From the NCBI GenBank assembly GCA_937959285.1, contig CALGAR010000002.1:1-64000 (forward strand): 64,000 nucleotides of DNA, in the 5' to 3' direction. Below the pieces are notes generated by a model, which saw only the letters and a list, made by a program, of their open reading frames with translations, made no database searches and was not told the origin of the DNA. Below, piece by piece: positions 36,338 through 44,341 of this stretch. Each line of letters starts with the position of its first letter. The first letter of the stretch is position 1. The DNA comes from an uncultured Bryobacterales bacterium (GTDB taxonomy: Bacteria; Acidobacteriota; Terriglobia; Bryobacterales; Bryobacteraceae). The position numbers were made by a program, and so were the translations under genes.

Positions 36338-36853
36338 CTAAGGAACCGTTTCCTGATGCCCAGCTTTGGTTGACAGGTGCCCGTAGAATCCGAGGTCCTG
36401 CCTCGTCATGAGCTTCGTTGCGAAAATGATCTGCCCGGCGTGCTGCGAGAAGTGTTCAACTACGTGGTAGACCGCTTCCAGAACGGAAACTTCATAATTT
36501 TGTATAGTAACACGTTCCTGAAGGCGGCTGGCGGTAAGTCCTTCGATGATGCTGTTCGCCTCTTTGACGGTCTGGTCGAGGCGGTTCGATAATTCCTCGC
36601 GGCTGATCAGGCCTCTGGCAGTGAACTCCGCGTCCCGATCCCGTACGTCCGGCAGGCGCCCCACGCCGCTTCCGATCCATTGCCGGACATTTCCCGCCAG
36701 GTGCAGGACCAGATTGCCGACGGCATTCTCGCCTTCCGAACCACGTGCCCAGATTTGCTCCTCAGACAGCCTGCGCAGGCACTCCTGAATCCGGTTCGCA
36801 AGCTGGCTGAGCTTCCGCGTCGAATATTCCAGGAAGAGCTTCTCTGTCGACAT
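36338..36853 (-). CDS. DinB-like four-helix protein (DUF1572 type)
   Basis: A 171-residue cytoplasmic protein of the DinB/YfiT superfamily. It shows the long first helix, LVLHLAGNVRQWIGSG and, near residue 135, VYHVVEHFSQHAGQIIFATKL, which carry the His residues of the usual metal triad. Roles in this superfamily range from thiol-dependent transferases (bacillithiol and mycothiol) to unknown. It is 18 nt upstream of the M16 gene. A second, unrelated-in-detail DinB gene is at 50372. Confidence 0.85.
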   Translation of the reverse strand: MSTEKLFLEYSTRKLSQLANRIQECLRRLSEEQIWARGSEGENAVGNLVLHLAGNVRQWIGSGVGRLPDVRDRDAEFTARGLISREELSNRLDQTVKEANSIIEGLTASRLQERVTIQNYEVSVLEAVYHVVEHFSQHAGQIIFATKLMTRQDLGFYGHLSTKAGHQETVP

Positions 36854-36871
36854 CTTCCCTACTATAGACGG

Positions 36872-36897
36872 AAGGAGGGCCAGTTACGGCCCTCCTT
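36872..36897. terminator. Hairpin between E2 and the DinB-like gene
   Basis: AAGGAGGGCC / GGCCCTCCTT, a perfect 10-bp stem with a 6-nt loop, lies 20 nt after the E2 stop codon (minus strand). Candidate terminator of lpd-lipB-E2. Confidence 0.6.
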
Positions 36898-36917
36898 GTC
36901 TGCAAACTATCTGCGGA

Positions 36918-38243
36918 TTAAAGGACCTCGTCGGCCCAGTTCTCGAGTACCGACTTCACCTTCTGGCAGAACTGGTCGGCCAGGGCTCCGTCGATCAGCC
37001 TGTGGTCGAACGTAAGCGCGAGGTAGCAGGTGCTGCGAATGGCAATGGCGTCGTCCACCACCACCGGAACCTTCTCGACTGCACCCACTCCAAGAATCGC
37101 CACCTGCGGCTGATTAATGATCGGCGTGGCGAACAGACTTCCGAAACTGCCGAAGTTCGTGATGGAGAATGTTCCGCCCTGCACTTCGTCCGGCTTCAGC
37201 TGCCGGGACCGTGCCCTCGTGGCAAGATCCACAATCGAACGCTGCAGACCGACCACGTTCTTCTCGTCCGCGTTGCGGATCACAGGGACGATCAGGCCGT
37301 TCTCCAAAGCGACGGCGATGCCGATATTGATCTCGTTGTGATAGAGGATGTTCGTGCCCTCGATCGACGCGTTGAAGATCGGGAAGGTTCGCAGTGCTTC
37401 CGCGGCGGCACGCACAACGAAGGGGAGGTAGGTAAGACCGAAGCCGTGACGAGCCTGGAACTCCGCCTTCAGCCGCGCACGGATCTTGGCGATCTTCGTC
37501 ATGTCGACCCGGTGAACGGTGGTTACGTGCGGCGAAGTGCGCTTGCTGATTACCATGTGCTCGGCAATCTTCTGGCGCATGTTGCTCATCGGCTCGACCC
37601 TGGTCTTGGCCGCCTCTGCTCGGGGTACGGGCGCAGGTGCTTCGACAGGAGGAGGTACAGGCATCGTGGGAGCGGGTGCGGGAGGAGCGGGCGCAGCCGG
37701 GGCTGCGGCAGGCGCTGCTTGCCTTGCAGCCAGATAATTCTCAACGTCCTGCTTGGTAATCCGTCCGCCTAAGCCGGTTCCTTTAATCTGCCTGACGTCC
37801 AGATTGTGCTCTCGCACCATGCGCCGTACGAGCGGCGATAGCGGCGGCCCCATCTCTTCCGGCTCCGCCACCGAGGGCGCGGGAGCGGCCATCTCCTCAA
37901 CGTCCGGCTTTACCGTTGCCGGAGCCTCCTTCGCCGGTGTGAGCACGGGCTCAACCACCTGCGGACCCGGCGCTGCCGCAGCCGGCGGAGCCTCAACAGC
38001 CCCTCCGCCATCCTCATCGATCTTGCCCACGACGGTGTTGACAGCCACCGTCGCTCCCTCCTGAACCAGAACCTCCTTCAAAATGCCGGCGGCCGGCGAG
38101 GGGATTTCCGTGTCCACCTTATCCGTCGAAATCTCAAAGAGCGGTTCATCGCGCTCGACTCGCTCGCCCGGCTTCTTAAGCCAGCGTGTCAAAGTCCCTT
38201 CGACAATACTCTCGCCCATTTGGGGCATCACAACATCGGTCAT
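36918..38243 (-). CDS. 2-oxoacid dehydrogenase E2, dihydrolipoamide acyltransferase
   Basis: A 441-residue E2 core of a 2-oxoacid dehydrogenase complex. One lipoyl domain (1-78) carries the modified Lys42 in STDKVDTEI; an Ala/Pro-rich linker follows; the peripheral-subunit-binding domain lies at about 135-173 (SPLVRRMVREHNLDVRQIKG); a second Ala/Pro linker leads to the catalytic domain ending with the His414/Asp418 motif FDHRLIDG. Whether it serves pyruvate, 2-oxoglutarate or branched-chain acids cannot be fixed; the LIDG and SFGS context is closest to branched-chain/SucB-like enzymes. It overlaps lipB by four bases. No E1 gene is nearby. Confidence 0.92.
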   Translation of the reverse strand: MTDVVMPQMGESIVEGTLTRWLKKPGERVERDEPLFEISTDKVDTEIPSPAAGILKEVLVQEGATVAVNTVVGKIDEDGGGAVEAPPAAAAPGPQVVEPVLTPAKEAPATVKPDVEEMAAPAPSVAEPEEMGPPLSPLVRRMVREHNLDVRQIKGTGLGGRITKQDVENYLAARQAAPAAAPAAPAPPAPAPTMPVPPPVEAPAPVPRAEAAKTRVEPMSNMRQKIAEHMVISKRTSPHVTTVHRVDMTKIAKIRARLKAEFQARHGFGLTYLPFVVRAAAEALRTFPIFNASIEGTNILYHNEINIGIAVALENGLIVPVIRNADEKNVVGLQRSIVDLATRARSRQLKPDEVQGGTFSITNFGSFGSLFATPIINQPQVAILGVGAVEKVPVVVDDAIAIRSTCYLALTFDHRLIDGALADQFCQKVKSVLENWADEVL

Positions 38244-38908
38244 TGCGCCTTCTCCGTTGTCAATTCAGCTTGCGTCATCTCGACTTCAAATACGTTCGCG
38301 AACTGTCGAGTAATGGCAGCAACCACGCCCTCCCGGTCCGCGTTTACCCCTTCGGCCGCCATCGATGTCACTGGCTTAGTCAGTCCGCAGGGGACGATCA
38401 ATCGAAAGAAACTCAGGTCCGTCGTAACATTGAGCGCAAACCCGTGGGAGGTGACCCAGCGGCTGATATGGACCCCGATGGCCGCGATCTTGCGGTCCTC
38501 CACCCATACTCCGGTAGCGCCAGCGATCCGCCCCGATTCGATCCCGAACTCTGCAAGCGCCTGAATCAGCACCTGCTCGAGACCGCGCACATATGCCACA
38601 ACGTCGCGCTTCCATTCTCGCAGATCGAAAATCGGATAACCGACAATCTGGCCCGGACCGTGGTAGGTAATGTCGCCCCCACGGTCCGTCTCATGGAACT
38701 CGACGCCGCGCTGCTTCAGATAGTCCCGGCTGACCAGGAGGTTCTCCATCCGGCCGTTCCGGCCGAGGGTTAGCACGTGCGGGTGCTCGACGATCAGCAA
38801 CTGGTGCGGAATCAGACCCCGCTTCCGCTGCTCCACGAGCTCCCGCTGAAGCTGATAGGCCTCCCCGTAACCGATCCGTCCGAGGTTTCGAACCTCACAA
38901 ATCGTCAT
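38240..38908 (-). CDS. lipB: Octanoyl-[ACP]:protein octanoyltransferase
   Basis: A 222-residue LipB that transfers octanoate from acyl carrier protein to lipoyl domains, the first step of lipoate assembly. The RGGDITYHGPGQIVGYPIFDL signature, KIAAIGVHISRWVTSHGFALNV and the catalytic Cys in IVPCGL are visible. It lies between lpd (6 nt gap) and E2 (4-base overlap), so the enzyme is produced with the protein it modifies. lipA is not in the window. Confidence 0.95.
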   Translation of the reverse strand: MTICEVRNLGRIGYGEAYQLQRELVEQRKRGLIPHQLLIVEHPHVLTLGRNGRMENLLVSRDYLKQRGVEFHETDRGGDITYHGPGQIVGYPIFDLREWKRDVVAYVRGLEQVLIQALAEFGIESGRIAGATGVWVEDRKIAAIGVHISRWVTSHGFALNVTTDLSFFRLIVPCGLTKPVTSMAAEGVNADREGVVAAITRQFANVFEVEMTQAELTTEKAQ

Positions 38909-38914
38909 AAAGTC

Positions 38915-40312
38915 CTAGAAGTTGATAGCCAGCCCGTAGACGGCGTTGAAGGCTTCGCCAACAGCCTCGTAGAGCGTCGGATGCGCGTGGATCGTGGACA
39001 TCAGCGTTTCTACCGTGGCTTCGGCTTCCATCGCGGCGACGGCCTCGGCAATCAGCTCGTAGGCCTGATGGCCAATGATATGCACGCCCAAAATTTCTCC
39101 GTAGGTCTCGTCGGCGACGATCTTTACGAAGCCGTCGTGATGACCCACGATGCTCGCCTTGCTGTTCGCCAGGAAGGGGAATTTGCCGACCTTTACCTTA
39201 TAGCCCTTCTCCCGGGCCTGTGCCTCGGTCAGGCCGACGCTGCCGATGCCCGGCTCCGTGTAGGTCGCGCCAGGAATCCGGTTGCGCCGAATCGGAGTCA
39301 CAGGCTTGCCGGCAATATGACCGACGGCCACCATTCCCTCGGCTGTCGCAACGTGCGCCAATTGCGGCGTCCCCGCAACAACGTCGCCGATCGCGTAAAC
39401 CCCGGGCTCTGACGTTCGCTGGTACTGATCCACCGGAATGAAGCCGCGGTCGGTCCGAATCGACGTATTCTCAAGGCCAATGTTTTCCGTGTTGGGCTTG
39501 CGGCCCACCGCCACCAGCAGCGTCTCGACCTCCATCTCCTCTTTTGCGCCGTTCGAAAGCGTGGCGGTGAACTTCACACTGCCGTTGAGCTTCTTGATGT
39601 TTTCGACCTTCGCGCCCGTCTCGCACCGAATGCCCTGTTTCCTGAATGCCCGCTCCAGTTCCTTCGAAATTTCCTCATCCTCGACCGGAACCAGACGCGG
39701 CAGCATTTCGAAGATCGTCACCTTCGAACCAAACCGGGCATACATGGAAGCGAACTCGACTCCCACGGCGCCCGCGCCGATCACAGCCAGCCTTTTGGGC
39801 ACAGATGTCAGGTTCAGGATCTCGATGTTCGTAACGATCCGCTGAGGATCCGGCTGAAGTCCAGGCAGCATGCGGGCCTCGGACCCAGTGGCGATGATGA
39901 TGTTCTTCGCCGTGACCGTCCTCTTGCCGCCGTCCGGGGCCGTGACCTCCACCTTTCCCTTGCCAAGCAGACGGCCGTAGCCCTTGATCCACTCGACCTT
40001 ATTCTTCTTCATGAGGCCTTCTACGCCCTTGGCGTGCTTGGCCACAATCTTGTTCTTCCTGTCGTTTGCCTTCGCAAGATTCAACTGCGGGTTCGAGCAG
40101 GAGATACCCTCTTCGGCTGCATGCTGCACGGAGTCCCAGATTTCAGCCGTATGCAGGAGGGCCTTTGTCGGAATGCAGCCGACGTGCAGGCATGTTCCGC
40201 CGAGCTTCGCGTCCTTTTCGATGATTGCGGTCTTCAATCCATACTGCCCGGCTCGCACCGCCGCGGAGTAGCCGCCCGGGCCGCTACCAACAACAATCAG
40301 ATCGTAGTCCAT
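38915..40312 (-). CDS. lpdA: Dihydrolipoyl dehydrogenase
   Basis: A 465-residue E3 flavoprotein that reoxidises dihydrolipoamide. FAD-binding GSGPGGYSAAVRAGQYG, the redox disulfide Cys41-Cys46 in GGTCLHVGCIPTKALL, the NAD-binding GAGAVGVEFASMYARFG and the C-terminal catalytic HAHPTLYEA (His-Pro-Thr) segment are present. First gene of the lpd-lipB-E2 operon. A complex structured inverted repeat lies further upstream. Confidence 0.96.
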   Translation of the reverse strand: MDYDLIVVGSGPGGYSAAVRAGQYGLKTAIIEKDAKLGGTCLHVGCIPTKALLHTAEIWDSVQHAAEEGISCSNPQLNLAKANDRKNKIVAKHAKGVEGLMKKNKVEWIKGYGRLLGKGKVEVTAPDGGKRTVTAKNIIIATGSEARMLPGLQPDPQRIVTNIEILNLTSVPKRLAVIGAGAVGVEFASMYARFGSKVTIFEMLPRLVPVEDEEISKELERAFRKQGIRCETGAKVENIKKLNGSVKFTATLSNGAKEEMEVETLLVAVGRKPNTENIGLENTSIRTDRGFIPVDQYQRTSEPGVYAIGDVVAGTPQLAHVATAEGMVAVGHIAGKPVTPIRRNRIPGATYTEPGIGSVGLTEAQAREKGYKVKVGKFPFLANSKASIVGHHDGFVKIVADETYGEILGVHIIGHQAYELIAEAVAAMEAEATVETLMSTIHAHPTLYEAVGEAFNAVYGLAINF

Positions 40313-40452
40313 TGGTCAATAGTTTAGCAGCGCTTCGAATCGTTCCGCCTTTGCTCGGCCAATGATGCCGCCAGCGGTTGTCCTGTGAAGGTCCGGTGAA
40401 GGAAAGAAGGATTTGGCAAAAGGGGGGACCGAAGACGGGACCGCTGAGTTTG

Positions 40453-40501
40453 GCCGCAGGGCGGCTGAAAGGTTTTGCCTTTCGATCCCGCCCTGTTCGG
40501 C
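40453..40501. repeat. Extended imperfect inverted repeat
   Basis: Nested arms: GCCG/CGGC, CAGGGCGG/CCGCCCTG and GAAAGG/CCTTTC around a small TTTTG loop, 34 nt after the hydrolase stop codon on the minus strand and about 140 nt upstream of lpd. It could be a terminator or a mobile palindromic (REP-like) element; no second copy was noticed. Confidence 0.5.
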
Positions 40502-40534
40502 TACTGCAATCGGAGGGATAAGGGGATAGAACAA

Positions 40535-41551
40535 TTACCTCGACCTTATCTCGCAGGGTAGTTGGACGTCCGACGGCGAAGCTGCCCACTGCATGGGCTT
40601 CACCGGCGTACCGTCGCTCCACCGCCCCATGTCCACCTGCTGATCGGCGCCGTTCCCCAGAGCCGTTGTGCACTCCTTCCCGTAGAACGCACACTGGAAC
40701 GCGGCCACCGAAAGCTTCCAGACACCGTAGTAATCAAGGGTGTCCGCCCGGGAAACCGGCACGAAGTGGTCGGCGACGAGGTCTGGATTGCCGTACGTGT
40801 CGCTGCGAAGCACCAGGAATTCCTTATTTGAATCCGGCACCTGCGGAATCGCTCGCCACAGCGCGGACGTCGTCCCCTTGCAGGCAAGACTGTCCTGCTC
40901 CCCTACGAGGAAAACAACTTTCGTTTCCGGCGGAATGTTCTGAAATGGACCAGTAGCGCTTGATGCCTGACCAGCCATCACCGGCACCAACACCTTCGGA
41001 ACCGGAATCCGGCTGCCGCTCTGCGTCGCCATTGCAGCTAACACGAGAGAAAGGTAGCCGCCGTTGGAGTGGCCCGTAATCCCTGTAAGGATCTCATTCG
41101 ACGCATTTCGCGCCGGCCGGACAAACGTTCCACTCGTGTCGTTCTCCATCTTCTCGAGGGCGTCCCGATAGCTCTCCGCTGCGTTCGTGCCGAAGTTGCG
41201 GCCCGAAGAGAAACCACGGTCGTACTGCACCCATACCACCGTAAATCCCTTCTTTGCGATATGCGTCATCCATGGCCGGTAAATTTCCGGGTAGTTGGCT
41301 CCGTAACCGTGCAGGAACAGAATGACCGGCGCGGACTGGGGCTTCGGAGATGAGGGCTGGTAGATGAAGTAGCGGAAGTTGTTGTCGCCTGTCCTGCCTG
41401 CCGGGTAATACGGGCCAAGAGCCGTGACGCTTTTATGCGGATAGTCGGAACCTCCAGGTCCTGATGTAGGTTGCCCAGGCGGCGTCTGCGCGAACGCCGA
41501 CACTGCTACAACCGACATCACAAACAAAGGTAACAGTTGTCTAGAACACAT
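40535..41551 (-). CDS. Secreted alpha/beta hydrolase (dienelactone hydrolase/chlorophyllase-like), copy A
   Basis: A 338-residue secreted alpha/beta hydrolase. After a signal peptide (LLPLFVMSVVAVSAFA), the fold shows the oxyanion segment VILFLHGYGANYP and nucleophile elbow GHSNGG; the acid and His are likely near QDSLACKG and VADHFVPVS. Five or more Cys residues suggest disulfides in the extra C-terminal part (QCAFYGKECTTAL). The start is taken at ATG 41551 by comparison with the paralogue; GTG 41560 is also open. It is similar over its full length to copy B (41735-42760), a tandem duplication. The upstream region has paired GTAAC/GTTAC repeats. The substrate is unknown, an ester or polyester being likely. 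Confidence 0.88.
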   Translation of the reverse strand: MCSRQLLPLFVMSVVAVSAFAQTPPGQPTSGPGGSDYPHKSVTALGPYYPAGRTGDNNFRYFIYQPSSPKPQSAPVILFLHGYGANYPEIYRPWMTHIAKKGFTVVWVQYDRGFSSGRNFGTNAAESYRDALEKMENDTSGTFVRPARNASNEILTGITGHSNGGYLSLVLAAMATQSGSRIPVPKVLVPVMAGQASSATGPFQNIPPETKVVFLVGEQDSLACKGTTSALWRAIPQVPDSNKEFLVLRSDTYGNPDLVADHFVPVSRADTLDYYGVWKLSVAAFQCAFYGKECTTALGNGADQQVDMGRWSDGTPVKPMQWAASPSDVQLPCEIRSR

Positions 41552-41585
41552 ACCCAACACTTATACCCGGATTGGATATGGGAAA

Positions 41586-41629
41586 GTAACGTTACTGCTA
41601 TGAAACATACAAACAGTAACAGACGTTAC
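41586..41629. promoter_or_regulatory. Paired GTAAC/GTTAC inverted repeats (candidate operator)
   Basis: GTAAC-GTTAC with no spacer (41586-41595) and GTAAC-4 nt-GTTAC (41616-41629) lie 35-78 nt upstream of the copy A hydrolase start, in an AT-rich intergenic region. Repeated use of one half-site suggests a regulator-binding site. Confidence 0.45.
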
Positions 41630-41734
41630 AGCGCAATTTAACAAGCACATACTTATGTATTCCATTTGGTAGACAGATTCTTAATTAAGTTTGGTTCAGA
41701 CAGAGCCTGCCCTGACACGGGCTCCGTCGGTCTC

Positions 41735-42760
41735 CTAGCGCCTGCGATCCCGCTCACACGCCATCGAAACGGCAGCGGGCGACGGAGCCCAGGTCAGCGG
41801 AGTGAACGGCCGCCCGTCGCTCCACTCGCCCATGCTCACCTGCTCCCTACCGCCCTTTCCAAAGGCATACTCGCAATCCTGACCGTAGAATGTGCAGTTC
41901 AGAGCTGCGACGCTGATCTTCCACAGACCGTTGTAGTCGAGCGTATCGGGGGGCTCGGCGATGGTCGGATAGTAGTGGTGGGCGATCACGGCCGCCTCAG
42001 GGCTTGAGTCGCTGTTCACAACCAGGAATGTCCTGTTTTGGATCTGGGGAGTCAGAGCCCATAATGCCTGAGTGCTGGCCTTACAGGCTGCGCTATCGTC
42101 ATTGGCGACCATAAACACCAGATTGGTGCTCGGCGGAATGCGCGAGAAATTAGCGGAGCCCTGCAGCGTCAGGTTGCCAGTGTTGACTCCGAACAGCAGC
42201 TTCGGAACTGGCACGCTGCTTCCGGATTCGGTGGAACGAGCAGCCATGACAACAGCCAGATATCCGCCAAAGGAATGCCCGAGGATAGCCGTTTGTAAAT
42301 ATCCGTTCTGGTCCCGCAGCGGCTGAACATAAGCTCCCGTTGTATCGTTTTGAATCCGATTGAGAGCGTCCGAGTAACTGACCAGCGCGTTGCTTACAAG
42401 GTCACCGGACGGAGCCATGAAATATTCGAACTGCGTCCAGATGACAAGGTACCCCTTCCTGACAAGATGGCGTATCCAAAACAGGTAGTAGTCGGGACTG
42501 ACTGCGGACCGGCCATGCAGCAGGAGGACGACCGGAGCCTCTTTGGGTCGGGGCTCCGCGGGCTGGTAGACAAGATACCGATATTTGTCATCTCCGCTCA
42601 AACCAGAAGGATAATAAGGCCCCAACTGCTCCACGCGCGCGTGTGGATAGTCCGCTCCGCCGGGACCATTCGCAGGTTGAGGAGGAGGAGTCTGAGAAAA
42701 GGCTGAAACGCTGATCAAGAGGCCGGCCGACACCGCCAGCAAGTAACTGTTGCATCGCAT
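41735..42760 (-). CDS. Secreted alpha/beta hydrolase (dienelactone hydrolase/chlorophyllase-like), copy B
   Basis: A 341-residue paralogue of the preceding hydrolase. It has a signal peptide (SYLLAVSAGLLISVSAFSQ), then TPPPQPANGPGGADYPHARVEQLGPYYPSG, almost parallel to copy A. Oxyanion region is VVLLLHGRSAVSP and nucleophile elbow GHSFGG (Asn to Phe change next to the Ser relative to copy A). The same C-terminal Cys-containing WSDGRPFTPLTWAPSP block is present. Divergence is marked in the lid region between the strands, so the two may take different substrates. It has its own 183-nt intergenic gap from copy A. Confidence 0.88.
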   Translation of the reverse strand: MRCNSYLLAVSAGLLISVSAFSQTPPPQPANGPGGADYPHARVEQLGPYYPSGLSGDDKYRYLVYQPAEPRPKEAPVVLLLHGRSAVSPDYYLFWIRHLVRKGYLVIWTQFEYFMAPSGDLVSNALVSYSDALNRIQNDTTGAYVQPLRDQNGYLQTAILGHSFGGYLAVVMAARSTESGSSVPVPKLLFGVNTGNLTLQGSANFSRIPPSTNLVFMVANDDSAACKASTQALWALTPQIQNRTFLVVNSDSSPEAAVIAHHYYPTIAEPPDTLDYNGLWKISVAALNCTFYGQDCEYAFGKGGREQVSMGEWSDGRPFTPLTWAPSPAAVSMACERDRRR

Positions 42761-42977
42761 ACAAATAAAGTTCGGCTCTCTTGCCCCACATAAGACTGCA
42801 ATGATTCCTTATCCTGCCAGCCAGGATTATCGTATGCATATTCACCGTTTGCTGTATGCTACTTACGAGCCGATTCAGCGGCGGGTATCGCTGGGATTGG
42901 ATCGGCAGGTATTTGGCGGTTAGTCGCGCTGACCGGCAGTGGAAAGCTAAAAAACGAGAACTTTTGCGGAGGACGCC
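42761..42977. other. Intergenic region without a supported gene
   Basis: 217 nt between the copy B hydrolase and the phosphoesterase. It contains a 29-codon open frame (42834-42923) with no ribosome-binding site, which is not counted as a gene. No RNA or repeat was recognised. Confidence 0.4.
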
Positions 42978-43436
42978 TTAGAAGTTCAAAGAAATAAGTT
43001 CTGCCCGTAAGGCATCAGCCGTAGCGTGGATGCGGGCGACCGAAACCGGGAGCCGGAAACGTCGCGGGCCTGCGCTGCCGGGATTCAACAGCACGACCCC
43101 GTTCTCTTCCCGAATCATCGGCCGGTGCGTATGGCCGCAGATCACCATGTGAAGGCCGGCGGCAGCAGGATCCACTCTGAGGTGATGGGCGTTGTGTAAA
43201 AGATAGAGAACTTTTCCTTCCACCTGGACCCGCTCGGTTAGGGGCAAGGACAATGCCCAAGCCTCCGTATCCACGTTGCCACGGACCGCTTTTACAGGGG
43301 CGATAGCTCGAAGGCCTTCGAGCACGGCTGGATCACCTACGTCGCCCGCGTGCAGGATCATGTCAGAACCGGCGAGCGCCGCCACGGCTTCAGGTCGAAG
43401 CAAACCGTGTGTATCTGAAATGACGCCGATTCTCAT
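42978..43436 (-). CDS. YfcE/MJ0936-type metallophosphoesterase
   Basis: A 152-residue calcineurin-like phosphoesterase of the YfcE/MJ0936 type. Metal-binding motifs are all present: RIGVISDTHG (D-x-H), HAGDVGD, GNVD, HNAH and GHTHRP. It hydrolyses phosphodiesters. ATG 43436 gives the standard MRIGVISDTHG opening; the longer frame from 43475 would add 13 residues. It lies beyond a hairpin terminator from the RraA gene, so it may be separately expressed. Confidence 0.93.
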   Translation of the reverse strand: MRIGVISDTHGLLRPEAVAALAGSDMILHAGDVGDPAVLEGLRAIAPVKAVRGNVDTEAWALSLPLTERVQVEGKVLYLLHNAHHLRVDPAAAGLHMVICGHTHRPMIREENGVVLLNPGSAGPRRFRLPVSVARIHATADALRAELISLNF

Positions 43437-43500
43437 CCCGCTGCACCCATCTCCTAGCTTACAGAGCGGCGGCATCGCCGCAAGTCAACAAGGGAAGGGA

Positions 43501-43527
43501 AGGCGCCGCACGCCTTCAGCGGCGCCT
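43501..43527. terminator. Hairpin after the RraA-like gene
   Basis: AGGCGCCGC / GCGGCGCCT, perfect 9-bp stem with a 9-nt loop, followed on the minus strand by a T-rich CTTCCCTTCCCTTGTTG stretch. Likely end of the five-gene exported operon. Confidence 0.65.
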
Positions 43528-43545
43528 GAACGTGTCCGGCAAAGG

Positions 43546-44283
43546 TCAAATACGGTTGAACATCTCAACCACTTTTTGGAGTGACTTGTACTGCTTGATC
43601 AGGGGCACCATCTTTGTCTCCCGCGCGTCAATCTCCTGCGCGCGCTTCAGGACGGCTTCCGCCTTATCCTTGGGTACGGCAACGACACCGTCTTCGCCGG
43701 CGACAATGATATCGCCCGGGTGGATCACGACCCCAGCACACTTCACTGGCTCATTCTTCGAGACAGTTGCAAACCGGCCGACCGCCGTCGCAGGCGAGAC
43801 GCTGCGCGAGTACACCGGAAGCTTCAGCTCCCGCAGCTCGGCGAGGTCGCGAACGCCGCCGTCCAGGATCAGACCCGCCATTCCGCGCGCCTTGGCCGCC
43901 GTACCCATCAAGCCTCCGATTGCGGCCACATCCAACCCGTCCTCCATAACGATCACGCCGACCTCGCCAGGCTTGGCGTTGTCGATCATCTCCACAGAGT
44001 GCTTCACCGCCAAAGCAGGCGTCGCCTTATCCGGCGGCGCGGGCCTTACTAAAGCAGTCACAGCCCGCCCGACAATCTTTCCTTCGACCCGAGGGCGCAT
44101 CTCGTGAGATAGGAAACCGCGGCGTCCCACCACCTGATCGACGGCGTCAGCCACAGATGCGACGGTCGTCTTCTCGAAGCCGGCGATAAGCGGATCCTGG
44201 CTGGTCTGCTTCTGAGACGCCGCCTGAAACCCGACGACCAGCACCAGGCTGATTGCGATTAGGAACACAATTCTCGTCTTCAT
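43546..44283 (-). CDS. Exported RraA/HMG-aldolase-like protein
   Basis: A 245-residue RraA-fold protein with a signal peptide (RIVFLIAISLVLVVGFQAA), which is unusual because RraA-like aldolases act in the cytoplasm. Fold signatures include IGGLMGTAAKARGMAGLILDGGVRD (phosphate-loop region) and PGDIIVAGEDGVVAVP. RraA relatives include 4-hydroxy-4-methyl-2-oxoglutarate aldolases and sugar-acid-type lyases; a retro-aldol or dehydratase step on an exported sugar acid is an inference. It is the last gene of the GGT-lactonase-DUF1080-DUF1080-RraA run and is followed by a hairpin. Confidence 0.88.
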   Translation of the reverse strand: MKTRIVFLIAISLVLVVGFQAASQKQTSQDPLIAGFEKTTVASVADAVDQVVGRRGFLSHEMRPRVEGKIVGRAVTALVRPAPPDKATPALAVKHSVEMIDNAKPGEVGVIVMEDGLDVAAIGGLMGTAAKARGMAGLILDGGVRDLAELRELKLPVYSRSVSPATAVGRFATVSKNEPVKCAGVVIHPGDIIVAGEDGVVAVPKDKAEAVLKRAQEIDARETKMVPLIKQYKSLQKVVEMFNRI

Positions 44284-44341
44284 CGGTTACGTACTCTCCG
44301 TTGGCTCTCCAAAATTCGTGCGCCTGATTTTCCGCGCAGGT

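Noticed and set aside
42834..42923. 29-codon open frame between the hydrolase and phosphoesterase genes
   Set aside because: No ribosome-binding site, no motif and no neighbour relationship; too short to support.
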